From Mytilus californianus (taxonomy: Eukaryota > Mollusca > Bivalvia > Mytilida > Mytilidae), in assembly GCF_021869535.1 (NCBI RefSeq), contig NW_026262690.1:89759995-89823994 (forward strand): 64,000 nucleotides of DNA, in the 5' to 3' direction. The notes below the pieces were generated by a model that saw nothing but the letters and a program-made list of their open reading frames with translations, had not been told where the DNA came from and searched no databases. Numbering within the stretch: the first letter of the stretch is position 1; every line of letters begins with the position of its first letter. Positions 12,425-22,599 of this stretch are shown piece by piece. The translations under genes were made by a program, and so were the position numbers.

Positions 12425-14060
12425 TTGCGCAGAGCTTTTGATTCTGTGTGGCACAAAGCTTTATATTTTAAGATTTTATCTTCAGGAGTCGGCAATAAGA
12501 TGATTAATATGATTATATAAAATTGAGAATGGAAATGGGGAATATGTCAAAAAGACAACAACCCGACCAAAGAGCAGACAACAGCCGAAGGCCACCAATG
12601 GGTCTTCAATGCAGCGAGAAATGTATGTATTCCAAGACAATGTCAGCACTGAAAATTCACAACTGTTTTACTGACTACTTTGATATAAACAGAGGAGTTA
12701 GACAGAGGATTCTTTAAGTCTTACCCTTTTTAAGAAAGTTCTGTTATTGGAAGTTTAATGTTTGCCGATGATTTATTAATAATGTCAGAATCAAGGTCTC
12801 CAGGAAAGCTTAGATAAATTTTCTTCTTACCGCGATTAATGGCAACTCACTGTTAATTGTAAAAAGACTAAGACTTTAGTTCTTGGTCATCGTAATGAAT
12901 AGACACAAAATTCAATATTTAATCACAAGCACACTGATTTAGAGTTCTTGGGCAACTTGCTCACGCAAAATGAAAACTTATTGTCATCTGCTGAAGCACT
13001 TTCAAAAAAAGCTCTTAAGAGTATGTACTCTATCAAAAGCTATACTAGTAGTCTGAACCTATTGCCAGCAAATTTATCTATTCATTTATTTGATTCTTTG
13101 GTTTGCCCCATTCTTACATAATAATTGCGAAATTTGGTATATGGATGTGTACAGATAATACTATATTGCAATTACTAGAGCCTGAAAAAAAAATCTCCTT
13201 TGGATAAACTCAATTTTATAGATAAGAGTTCCACTGAAAAAATTCACAATACGTTTTGTAAATTTACACTCGGGGTAAAGAAATGTGCCAGTAACATTGA
13301 CTCTAGATCTGAATTAGGAAGATCCTCTCTTTATTGTTTTATTGCCAAACAGTCACTTTTGTATGAAGACCGACTTTTGAGTGAAAACTCATCTGATTTA
13401 CTTAAAGAGTGTTATTCTCTTTCAAAGTCACTTCATGATCAAGGTATATACTCATGGTACTCATATGTAAATCATATTAGGTCTGACAATATAATTAACA
13501 AACCAAACATAACTATAAAAACATATACAGAGCCTGTAAGAATCTATAGTAAAAAATACTACAAAAATAAACTTGATCAAAATAGTAAAACTCCTTTTTG
13601 AATATAAACAAGAAGTTTATTCGACATACCATAATCTTAATACAAGAAAACTTGTATGCAAATTTAGAATTAGTGATCATTCTTTTGCTATTGAAACTGG
13701 TAGATATGAAACATATTCAATTCACTCAAAGACTTTTATAATAATTGCAAAGTTCTAGATGATGAATTCCATTTCTTTTTATTATGTAAAATACGTAGTG
13801 ATTTAAGACATTTTTTTAACGATTTAAAAACCCAATACAAAGATTTTTCTGATAATAAAATGAAATATACTAGTATTCTAAATCCAACTACTAACCAGCA
13901 AGTAATCTCTTTATGTTCCTTTATTAAGCAGTCTACACTTACAAACTCAATCCAAATTATTTTTGCCAAGAATTCCGCTCAAGCCGGTGCTAGCGGCCGT
14001 CTTAAACTTGCACTGAGGTTAAAGTTTTTTTGCTCCGTGTTGAATGCTTTACTATGACTT
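12425..14060 (+). pseudogene. LINE reverse transcriptase remnant, frameshifted
   Basis: The first part (12,430-12,515) reads as an RT palm segment with residues FDSVWHKALYFKIL and then SGVGNKM. The GVRQ motif that normally precedes domain B follows at about 12,690. The catalytic motif C appears as MFADDLLIMSE at about 12,760. Downstream is a typical LINE C-terminal region: a 133-codon open frame at 13,200-13,601 (with TLGVKK and a GRSSLYCFIAKQSLL stretch), then a diverged 'DDEFHFFLLCK' segment near 13,755. Several stops and frameshifts separate these pieces. Most of the 5' half (endonuclease and fingers) is absent, as expected for 5' truncation, and the element is inactive. The clade (CR1, RTE or Jockey-like) cannot be fixed by eye. 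Confidence 0.75.
12522..12625 (+). mobile_element. Short repeat (R2) inserted into the LINE remnant
   Basis: The stretch 'attgagaatggaaatgggg' to 'caatgcagcgagaaa' interrupts the LINE between the SGVGNKM and GVRQ motifs. The same repeat occurs inverted at 23,000-23,145 and 48,600-48,710, where its neighbours differ. It is therefore an independent mobile repeat that landed in the LINE. Confidence 0.7.
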
Positions 14061-14340
14061 TAAGATGAAGAACAACAATAAAAGCGCTGTTCCTTTGACT
14101 TTTTGTGTTTTTTGTTGTTCATGTACTGATTTTGTGTCATGGATGAATACCTCATATCCTTTGTTTTTCTATCAACTGAGGATAGGGGCACTTGAGGTCA
14201 TTTGTTGTATTGTGTGTTCAATGTTATATTTTATTTTATTTTCATGTAAATGTTATGATTGTATTGTTGTTACATGTAATTGTAATTGTTATTATGCCTT
14301 TAACACTCTTATGGGTGTAATTTGTGCAAAATAAAGAATT
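14060..14340 (+). mobile_element. LINE 3' untranslated tail
   Basis: This stretch contains 'gaacaacaataaaagcgctg' and 'catgtactgattttgtgtcat', continuing to a small hairpin ('acactcttatgggtgt') and ATAAAG. Similar tails occur at 58,700-58,860 and 59,310-59,480 inside the intron of gene B, and a more distant one near 34,180-34,300. It is contiguous with the RT remnant, which ties this non-coding repeat to a LINE family. Confidence 0.6.
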
Positions 14341-14559
14341 ATTCTCTCTTTGCTTATTGCAACATGTTTATGAAAATATTTAAACAGTTTTGATTATTGT
14401 CCGACTATTTTTGTGTATTTCATTACATGGGATTAACATACAACCCGTACATCACACAATCCACGCCTGTATTGTTAGTTATAGGTACAAAGTGCACGCA
14501 CAATGACAACCACGTTTACTGCTTAGTAACCAAAGGTTAGTGAACCGATTATGTCATTT

Positions 14560-14760
14560 CACTGTACACAATGGTAAAGGTAAAGGTGACCTTTGGTTAA
14601 TTTGGCTTTTCTTTTCAGGTCACCTGGCTTTTAAGTTTTTAGGTTTGAGCGTCCTGACGAAGGTAAATCCAGAAAAGCGTTTCGGACGCACGAAATTTAT
14701 AAAAGTTTTATTTTCATACACTGGACTAAAAAATGATACAATAAAAAACCGTTATTGGGG
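14560..14760 (+). repeat. Dispersed SINE-like repeat (R5)
   Basis: A stretch 'ggcttttaagtttttaggtttgagcgtcctgacgaaggt' is followed by 'ccagaaaagcgtttcgga' and 'cgcacgaaatttataaaag'. Diverged copies lie at 35,355-35,450, 51,915-51,995, 57,640-57,725 and 57,955-58,020. The 77-codon open frame across it is not considered real. Confidence 0.55.
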
Positions 14761-16150
14761 AATACAATGTTGACCAAAACATATTTTGTATGAAGCGGAG
14801 AAGCGCTTCTTTCTAAATATGTGTGCACGATCAACGCTTTAACACCCTTATAAAATCATAAAAAGAAGCATTCAATTCTTATAATTACATTTTCATGCCA
14901 AAATTTTTGTTTTTGTTTTTCTATGTATTGTTTTAACATTGTCACGGATAGCACGTGCAGTTATAACTGTTGTATTTATCAGCGATTTTTTCAGCTTATT
15001 TTGACAAAATTGAGCCATACTGACATACTTAATGGTTTTTTTTAATATTTCGCTTTATTTACGTTTGAAATATAAAAATCATAGTTTTGTTTTTGTCGCA
15101 ATCAACTGCTCCTTTATGGATATTTGAGAGAAATTTCCAAGAAGAAGTTGAAATCTGGTAAAAGGTAGATAACTCCTGTTTCATTTTATTACTGTCAGTG
15201 CAATTTGTGTTAGCAAAATGTGCCATCCAAAACAAAAAATATCTAGGATATGGCAGTTAGTTATGATGCCTGACGATTCACGATAGCGTTTCATTGTAAC
15301 TTTCTGCTTAAAATAAAGGTAATTTTTGAACTCCAGCCTAAATCAGTATACATAACATATTGACACAAAATCCCTAACGGCTACAGGCACTTCAAAAAAC
15401 CAAAACGAGAGGAGCATTTTTTTTTAGCTAAATGCTTAGTCGATCACGATTCCTATGTTTATAGAAGTAAAACACTTTAGAACGTGCAAAGAATCTTACA
15501 AACTCAGCCTCTTCTTGACCTGAAGCTGACCTGCACGCCAAGATATCTAGATATACAATCCTTGTTGGACTACCTGAATCTAAGGTGATATCGTCATATA
15601 TTTACACCTGTATGTAATATAATCCTTGGGGTATACGTAGAACCCAGCTAAACAGGCCGAGTAACACTTTACTGGTAGTGCGGGTGGTTTAAATTTTGGT
15701 TCTGCAGGGGTTTGTACGCCATCTTGGAATTTCCAAAATTTTGAGTACAGACAGTCAATCTTGAGAATTGTAGTTTTTATCTGAGGTGGTAATATCAGGT
15801 CCCGTGTTTTACTTTCTGGGTGAAAGTTAGTTGAAATACATCGTATCTGAGAACTTTTTGGGCAGGGAAAAACTTTTTAAAAGTTTGCTTAATTTATAGC
15901 AAGGTCACGCGAGGTTTTTGCCGCGAGATTTGGACGCCATCTTGTATTTTGGAATAAGGATGTAAACAAACGGATGTAAACAAATACAAGAGCGGCTACT
16001 TTTATATTGTTCCGTTGTATATTTTATTATTGACTTGACTTTTTATTGAATAAAAAATTATTGTTGATTAGTATATATATTTTGCTTCGTAAATTATATT
16101 GAAACAAAGTCAAATAAATTTAATAACTTAGTAAAAAGTACAAAGTCACA
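14760..16150. other. Non-coding DNA upstream of the retroelement
   Basis: No open frame of interest occurs here. Positions about 15,500-16,000 are richer in G and C and repeat the phrase 'cgccatcttg' (15,718 and 15,934). This may be the 5' flank or former 5' LTR/leader of the retroelement that starts at 16,151, but I could not find a matching sequence after 22,561 to prove an LTR. Confidence 0.35.
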
Positions 16151-16477
16151 ATGCAGAGTGATCAGGGGTATATGATCAACATTAACACCTGTCCTAAGGT
16201 CATACTTACCTGCATACCTGGCATAGGGGATGCAATAGCAGCAAGGATCATGGATATGAGGGAAAAAGGTATCCACATTGATCGAGATGTTTTATTCCAA
16301 ATTCCACACCTGAGAGTGACAGAGGGTACCCTAGGTATAATTGATTTTTCACCGAGACTACAAGCTGAGGTCAGTGAAGCCAGCTGTGACAGAGGAAGTT
16401 CTTTGAGTATGTCGACTCCCAAACCTGATCCTGTAATATTGATATGGACCCAAAGGAGTGTCTTAGTGCGAATTTGA
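16151..16477 (+). pseudogene. Retroelement N-terminal ORF with ComEA-like helix-hairpin-helix domain
   Basis: The 108-codon frame starts at the first ATG after the untranslated leader. Residues about 9-55 read ININT, then IPGIGDAIAARIMDMREKG, then DVLFQIPHL. This matches the pattern of the ComEA-type helix-hairpin-helix fold, in which an N-I-N-T start is followed by PGIG-x-x-x-A-x-x-I and an R-E-x-x-G turn. Such domains bind the DNA or RNA backbone non-specifically. The frame changes near 16,440-16,480, and the following text continues in another frame toward the Gln-rich region, so it is probably the N-terminus of a longer gag polyprotein. The assignment is by motif only. Confidence 0.55.
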
Positions 16478-18230
16478 AGGATACAGATATTTCATTCATC
16501 CTAGAGTATGAGTCACCACCTTATCACCCTGCCCCAAGAGATAGACGGACAGAAGATCAGAAACAGATTGCGTATCTGCAAGAATTCAACTCTAACATAC
16601 TAGTAAGACACTGGTTATAAGAATGCGATACACAAGATGAGGTAGCATCATCTTGCTCAGAAGAAGGAGCCTGTTCCAGTCTTGAGCCACGTCGTCTGGA
16701 ACAACCATCAAGGCTTTCTGCACATTCCACTATGTTAGAGCAGTCACTTTGTGAACCACCACAGGAGAGACTCTCTACAGAAAGGTTGAACTCAGAGCTT
16801 GAGAATCTGAGTGTTTGTGAAAACAGTGAGTATCTTACTCCATCACCAAGGACCAAAATGGTTTTTCGCCGTCAACCAGACAGTCAACAGGACCGTGATA
16901 TCCAAAAACAACCAAATGACAGAATGTTTTCACCACTTAGCCAGAACTGGCATATTCCACACCCTGAAGTTGATCAACAGGAGGATTGCAACCGTCAACA
17001 AGAGTTGCAACAGGATCCAACCCTGCACCAACTAATTATTTTAACCAACAACCAAGGTTCTTACATACACCGACATCTGACCATGTCCACTTTTCATCAA
17101 GTGTACAACATGAGCACCTCCGTCAACAGTCCTCTTCACCAGTCATTTAGTGTTTAGGGTCAACCAACAACACCGTAAAATTTTGCCTACCTTCAACAAC
17201 CAATTTTTCAATACAGTCATCAGGATGTCAACCAATATCAACATGGCTACAACAGTCCACACCGACTGGAAGTCAACAAGAGTCAACAACCAACTGTACA
17301 AAATCAGACTAATGTACTGAGTCATCATCAGTTATCATATTTTCAACAGCATCAAAGCAGCCCCACCAACCAACAACCAGGTGTCAACAAGGTTCAACAA
17401 CCTTTTGTTGCCAGCTCAACAAAGTGTGCAAATGTAACAACATCTACAAGGCCTACAACAAAGGCTAGACCAGCTTCAACTAGGGATCAATAACTATGCA
17501 CAACCTGTGCGACAACATCATCAAGCTGCAGCGCCGGTTTCTTTACCTCAACAGCAGCTACATCAACAACAGGTTAGTGCGGTTGTTCATCAACAACCAA
17601 CTTATCAAGAACCCAGTTCTGTACCAAGGACCCAACTACCCGAGATGATTGGTCACCCAACATCAATGTTCAAGCCTACTAGAGGTGGACCACCAACACA
17701 GGCACCAACAAATTTACCGCCTTACAACCAACAATACATATCTGGTTTAATGTACCCAAGCTTGGGTCAGCCTAACTTCTCAGGCTATCAGCTAAAGCCA
17801 CAGTTACAACCATTACACGTTATCTATGTCTGGCACACAGCAGCAACCTCCACCATCAGGAGCACCTCAGTCACATTATAACCAACCTTCAGCAAGATCG
17901 AAGGAATATACCTATAATAGTGATTACTATGGGAGACAACGAAGAAGTGATCCTGGTCATAAATATACAGGTGACTCTGACACGTCAGATGTTTCAGCAT
18001 ACCGCCACACCAGAAATAAGCGAAGGTCAGAACCTGAGTACAAAAGACCTCGTGAGGATCAACAGCATGATTTCTCACCTATAAGGAGTTTAAGGAGTTC
18101 TCCGTTACACCGTAGTCGTTATAGTCCTAGAAGATCCAGAGGGTCTAATGACTCCCAATCAGAATCAGACACAGATGGCGACGTTCTAAAAGCAGTCGGG
18201 GAAGTAGAAAAAAGAAAGAGAAAATAGAGA
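16478..18230 (+). pseudogene. Gag-like Gln/Asn/Pro/Ser-rich spacer region
   Basis: Open pieces at 16,732-17,157, 17,507-17,881 and 17,826-18,227 encode low-complexity sequence: QQ and NQQ clusters in the middle, then an Arg/Ser-rich tail with SPRRSRG and SESDTDGD-type acidic stretches before the capsid part. The pieces are in different frames and separated by stops (e.g. near 17,157), so it is broken. No structured domain is seen. Position between the HhH domain and the capsid suggests a disordered linker, possibly with RNA contacts through the Arg-rich part. That role is inference. Confidence 0.5.
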
Positions 18231-18289
18231 AAAGGAAATTTCTGTCCTCAATCCAAAAAACCCTCCGCTATAGTGGGAAAGGTAACTGG

Positions 18290-18870
18290 AAAACATTTAT
18301 ACTAAATTTTCTGGTTATGCTAAAATTGCCGAGTGGACAGATGAACAAAAAAGGGAACAGCTCTGCTGGTGTTAAGATGATGCAGCCAGTGAGTACTTCA
18401 CCTTACTCCTAGAAAATAATAAAACAGCAAGTTTTACTGATATTATATCCAATATGAACAAAAGATTTGGTTTTCAAGAACTGCCAGAAACCTCACAGGT
18501 TCAGTTCCAGACTAGTGCCCAAGGCGAAAAAGAGACCTTGGAGGAGTGGTCAGAAAGAGTGGTGTTGCTCCCCACTAGAGCCTATAGCAGATGTGAACAA
18601 CTAATGACTGAACAGGCAATCATGAGATTTAGTCAGGATTTTAATGATACAGTTGCAGGGACAGAAGCTTGTATATCTAAACCCAAGACCATGGATGCAG
18701 CCTTGGATATGATAAGATGGTGTCAGCACACTAGGAAGGCAGTCAGTGCTATTCAAAAACATGAGTCTCTTTCAGAAAAACCAGCTTACTCACCAGTTGT
18801 TCATGGTGTAGAAAGTTCCAAATCCAATGTGGATACTCGCCTGTGGAGGAGTATATGGAGAAAATGATGT
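18290..18870 (+). pseudogene. Gag capsid-like domain
   Basis: The frame running through 18,454-18,867 and the 150 bases before it read like a retrotransposon gag capsid. There is a W-x-D/E-x-x-K-R motif ('EWTDEQKREQL'), then a helix with 'NMNKRFGFQE', a W-S-E-R-V segment, a basic/acidic helix with SQDFNDTVAG, and 'DMIRWCQHTRK'. A stop interrupts it at about 18,374 (TAA), and the frame ends before the CCHC region, so a frameshift separates capsid from nucleocapsid. The function in active relatives is particle assembly; this copy is dead. Confidence 0.65.
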
Positions 18871-19052
18871 CAACAGTCACCAGTTTGGTACAGGAGAAAT
18901 CAGCCAAACAAGAAACCAGTTCTAGGTCACCAAACCAAGACAACAGGTCTTCAAATTATTCACCTAGACGTAACTACAATGGCCGATGACGTGGGCGGAG
19001 GAATAATTCAACTGATAGGAGACAAAACCAAAGGGGTTATAATAAAAATGAA

Positions 19053-19094
19053 TGCTATTATTGCCACAAGCAAGTTCATTACAAACGAAACTGT
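19053..19094 (+). pseudogene. CCHC zinc knuckle (nucleocapsid motif)
   Basis: Fourteen codons read CYYCHKQVHYKRNC, a C-X2-C-X4-H-X4-C spacing exactly as in gag nucleocapsid knuckles. The motif is in the same reading frame as the downstream protease and is preceded by an Arg/Asn-rich stretch. A stop (TGA at 19,137-19,139 region) lies just before the protease frame. Confidence 0.8.
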
Positions 19095-19136
19095 CCAGAT
19101 CTACGACAGAATAACTACCGTCAACAACCAAAACAA

Positions 19137-19925
19137 TTGACACCAAAAAATAATACTCAAGATGAAAGGAGGGTAGAGTTTGAGGGAGACAACTTTGTGC
19201 AGCATGAATTAGATGAGACCTCCACTAAAGGTGCATCAGTAGGTACCGTAGGATCTGCACACTTGTCTCGATGTGTAGTTAACATTCAGAATAAGGAAGT
19301 TAATGCCCTGATTGACACTGGGTCGGAAGTAACTATTTTAAAGGACAGAACTTTTGATGCATTAACTCAGAAACTTTACATTATTAGGGAGACTACCATG
19401 CATGGTGCAGGCAGAGGCATTCGTATGACATGTAGAATAACTAACCCTACTGAATTTTCCATTCAACCCCTCACATTCAAAGAAACACTACACGTAGCAC
19501 CTATTTATTGTGATATGCTAATAGGGACAGATTTCTTGATTAAACATGGAGCTCTTCTGGATGTACCTGCCAAAAAGATGAATTTATGGAATACTCAAGT
19601 ACATTTGAAACTTGGAGGAGAAACTTCTCCAACAAATGTTCCACTGGTAAACAGGGTTACAGTACGACAAACTGTCATAGTACCACCAAATTCAGCTCTC
19701 CGTATTGATCTGGAATCAGCAGACATGGCCTCGGATTACCTCATTGAACCTAAAGGCAACACAACTCTACTGGTCCCTAGAACAGTATGTGCAAAATGTC
19801 AAAAACCAACCCTATGTTTTCTAAACATAGCAGATAATCCTGTCAGGATATACACAAGAGGTCAGGGTCATATAACCAATGGACGACAAACCTCTGCCAA
19901 GCGTTGGTACTTGTACTACCCCTAG
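19137..19925 (+). pseudogene. Retroelement aspartic protease region
   Basis: The 262-codon open frame has the catalytic loop L-I-D-T-G-S-E-V with the aspartate codon at 19,314-19,316, preceded by a 'CVVNIQNKEVNA' strand. The second half carries LIGTDFLIKHGALLD, the usual Ile/Leu-Gly-x-Asp-Phe-Leu signature of retropepsins in gypsy-type elements. The remaining ~100 residues form the linker toward the RT. In active relatives it cleaves the polyprotein as a dimer. This is the longest intact frame in the element. It is open to a TAG at 19,923, after which the frame shifts. Confidence 0.75.
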
Positions 19926-20020
19926 TACATCGAAAAAAGGTAGTCCCAAGTCTGGGATACCAAGTCATTTAAAAGACCTATACCAAGATTCATCGTTCAC
20001 AAGGAGCACAACTAAAACGG

Positions 20021-20740
20021 TTGCTCATTAATTACAGCGACGTTTTCGCCAAAGAAAATTTCGACCTAGGCAGCTTCAGCGCTATAGAATATACCATTGA
20101 CACAGGGAAAGCAAAGCATATTCAACACCGAATAAGGAGAACCCCTGCATGCTTCATTAACGAAGACGAAGCACATTTACAAAAAAATGTTAGATGCTGG
20201 AGTAATACAACCTTCTTCCATGTCTGAAATGGCCTCTGCGCCAGTGTTAGTTAGAAAGAAGGACGAGGGAGTGCGCTGATGCATTGACTATTGTAAGTTA
20301 AACTCAGTGACGTCACGAGATTTATTTCCTTTGCCTCTCATTGACGAGTGCCTGGACACCTTGGCCGGAAACGTCTGGTATTCCAAACTGGACACAAATA
20401 GTGCGTATTGGCAGAATAACATCAAGCCGGAAGACAGGAAGAAAACAGCCTTTGTGACCAAGTATGGTTTATTTGAATGCGTTAAAATGGCGTTTGGACT
20501 ATGTAATGCAGCAGGGACCTATGCCCGAGTGATGAACCTTGTGCTTAGGGGACTGACTTGGAAAACTGTTCTAGCTTTTCTAGATGACATATTAGTTTTA
20601 TATCTTTTGAGGAACATATCAACAATCTAGAAGATGTATTCAAAAGGTTCAGAGAGTACGGCTTGAAGCTTAAACCAAGAAAATGTTCTTTATGCAAAAC
20701 CTCCGTTGAATTTTTTTTTTTTTTGGGGGGAATGTGAGTA
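20021..20740 (+). pseudogene. Reverse transcriptase, broken
   Basis: Two frames carry the RT. Positions 20,021-20,227 hold the N-terminal 'YSDVFA' type start and a T-I-D-T-G segment. After a frameshift, the second frame has an internal TGA at 20,277-20,279. Then come PLPLIDE, motif A as LDTNSAYWQ (catalytic Asp codon 20,391-20,393), motif B around AFGLCNAAGTYARVM, and motif C as FLDDILV (Asp codons 20,583-20,588). The usual YxDD is FLDD here. Another frameshift follows near 20,610. The thumb is cut short at a T-then-G homopolymer (about 20,708-20,735), after which the sequence jumps to the end of RNase H. No activity is expected. Confidence 0.8.
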
Positions 20741-21200
20741 ACAAGGGACTTAAAATTGGACAGCAACATTTACAACCAGTTAGTGGTTGAGCCGTACCAG
20801 GCCGTCTCCACGCAAACGCAGATGCCTTGTCTCGACCATCAGACACATTGAAAGAGTGTTTACACTACAAGCCGAACGTAAGCCTAAAACAATTACCTTG
20901 TGGAGGGTGTGAATATTGCCAACGTGCCTATAGAAATTGGGCCAGATTCCTTACAGAAATAGACGAAGTTATACCATTGTCAAAAACAAGAAATAGACAG
21001 AAACAGTTCAAAATTGTGTCTACATGTTACATTTGTACTCAAAAACAAATGAGACCTTGGCTCCACCCCACGCTCTAGATACAACTAAATTTCAGATTGT
21101 CCCTGATTTACCTTATGTGGACTGCAACCTGAACCTAACAGTCTCAGCACCTACTCATGATCAGCAGAAAGAAGGTAACACATAGTTCTCGTCGCATATT
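20741..21200 (+). pseudogene. RNase H terminus and post-RNase H linker
   Basis: Right after the RT break the residues 'GRLHANADALSRPS' appear (20,800-20,840). This is the hallmark end of the gypsy RNase H domain (H-x-N-A-D-A-L-S-R). The thumb, connection and nearly all of RNase H are therefore deleted, which I estimate at several hundred bp. The open frame 20,827-21,078 that follows has a C-G-x-C-x-x-C pattern ('CGGCEYC'). The next part (21,080-21,200) is degraded. Confidence 0.65.
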
Positions 21201-21203
21201 GAT

Positions 21204-21641
21204 TTGATATGTCTACCAACAACAGCTCAAATCATCATCAATGATGATAATTCTTGTCATGTAGCAGCTATAACACAATCTGAGGGTATAATTTTCAAAG
21301 GTTTTTCAACTGAGGAAATCAAGACTAAACAGTCAGAAGACCCTGATCTGCTATTGTTACTAAATTGGTTAAAAGACAAAGTAGAGCCAACTCAGAACAC
21401 CTTGTTTTCAGCTTCACCAGCAGTCAAGAGCTATTGGATAAACAAGATAGGAGATACATCAGATTTAAATAATAATTCTAATCAGACTGGAACGCTGCAG
21501 CCCGGATTGGGTGGAGGTCTCACAATGGAAGACATAGGTGGAACCTATGAGTTCTTGTCTGGAATAGGCTTCGTGCTAGTGGAGGAGGCAACCACTTCCT
21601 GCACACCCCAGGTACAGGGAATAGAGGCAACCTTGCCTTAG
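21204..21641 (+). pseudogene. Linker before the expected integrase, then unrelated sequence
   Basis: The 145-codon frame begins with a segment with DPDLLLLLNWLKD, the usual helix before the integrase zinc domain in gypsy-type pol. Instead of the expected H-H-C-C domain and D-D-E core, the frame runs into Gly-rich text ('QPGLGGGLTMEDIGG') from about 21,500. I see no integrase motif between here and 22,561. The integrase appears deleted or replaced. Confidence 0.5.
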
Positions 21642-21649
21642 TTTGAAGA

Positions 21650-22561
21650 AGCCCTGTCGGAGGAGGGAAGTGATGAAGCAGTGGCCTTAGGGCAAGAGGT
21701 ATGTACGCCAGACAGTGCAAAACTAGAGGCACCTGTACCCGTAGAAGATCCTGAGTTTTATGAGTGCCCCAGGAGTGGTCGGAAAGAGCGCACATAGATC
21801 GTGGATGTATGGTTGTGACACGAAGTGTGAAGAAACATGTTCTAAGTGAACATTTATCTTTTGTGTTCGCTCCTATACCTCATTCAACCTCATTCAATGA
21901 GAGACCCGGGGTTCCACAGGTACCGAGGCCACATGGTTATGGTACTGGCACAGTGGCTTACTGGTCAGACAGCAGCCACCTATGATGATCTTGTGCAGTT
22001 CTTGAGGAGGCACGCCAGAGTGTCAGCCGTTTACCCCCAGGCTGGGGAGGAGATGCCCGTCTTTAGGTCCGTATGTAGGGAGATGGGGTGGCCTACACAG
22101 GCATGGTTTAAAATACAGCCTGTGTCAGAGATAACCAGCCCTGTCTGCATATTGCACTGGAGGGTGGTGGCTAGCATCCTCCATTTCCTGACGCCATCAA
22201 GACAAGATCTGATGTTTAAAGAGAGGTACAACCAAAGGGAGGACAATCTAAGCCCTGATGTATTAGAGAGAATGAACAAATTGGTCCTCGCTAAAGAGGA
22301 GGCAGGCTTAGTTGAAGAGGAAGAACCTGAGGAGAGATGTATTGTTTTCTTACAACACCGGGACGTCCGCCGCATGGTCCAGTGTACTCCTTGAGGAATC
22401 TAAGGGCATTGGCAGAGGATAGGTTTCCAATCAACGGTAGTGCCACTCTCTTCTTCCAGGGTACCCTACTAGACCCCTTGATTACTTTGAGGGACATTGT
22501 AGAAGAGGATCCGCCTAGACCTACAAAAGAGGTCCGTTTTTTGGATTCTACAAACCTGTAA
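21650..22561 (+). pseudogene. Unrecognised 3' ORF of the retroelement
   Basis: This continues the previous frame past two or three stops (21,641, 21,796 and others). From 21,897 to 22,394 it is open and reads as a globular, mostly helical protein: 'HMVMVLAQWLTGQTA', 'LVQFLRRHARVSAV', 'FRSVCREMGWP', then a Glu-rich stretch ('EEAGLVEEEEPEE'). A one-base shift near 22,345-22,380 moves into the final frame ending at 22,559. I do not recognise a domain. It has no obvious signal peptide or transmembrane segment, so I do not call it an envelope gene. It might be a second gag-like or accessory ORF, or part of another element fused at about 21,500. Confidence 0.4.
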
Positions 22562-22599
22562 ATCTATAATACTAAACGGCTGGCCCTTGATGGGCGTTA

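Larger units (their letters stand above)
16151..22561 (+). mobile_element. Decayed Ty3/gypsy-like retroelement
   Basis: The order of parts is gag (HhH-like N-terminus, Gln-rich middle, capsid, CCHC knuckle), aspartic protease, reverse transcriptase, a remnant of the RNase H end, and a 3' ORF. The gag-protease-RT-RNase H order without an intervening integrase fits Ty3/gypsy or retrovirus-like elements. Stops, frameshifts and an internal deletion make it non-functional. No flanking LTR pair, primer-binding site or polypurine tract could be confirmed by eye. GC content here is clearly above the flanks, consistent with formerly coding sequence. The component features are listed separately. Confidence 0.8.
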
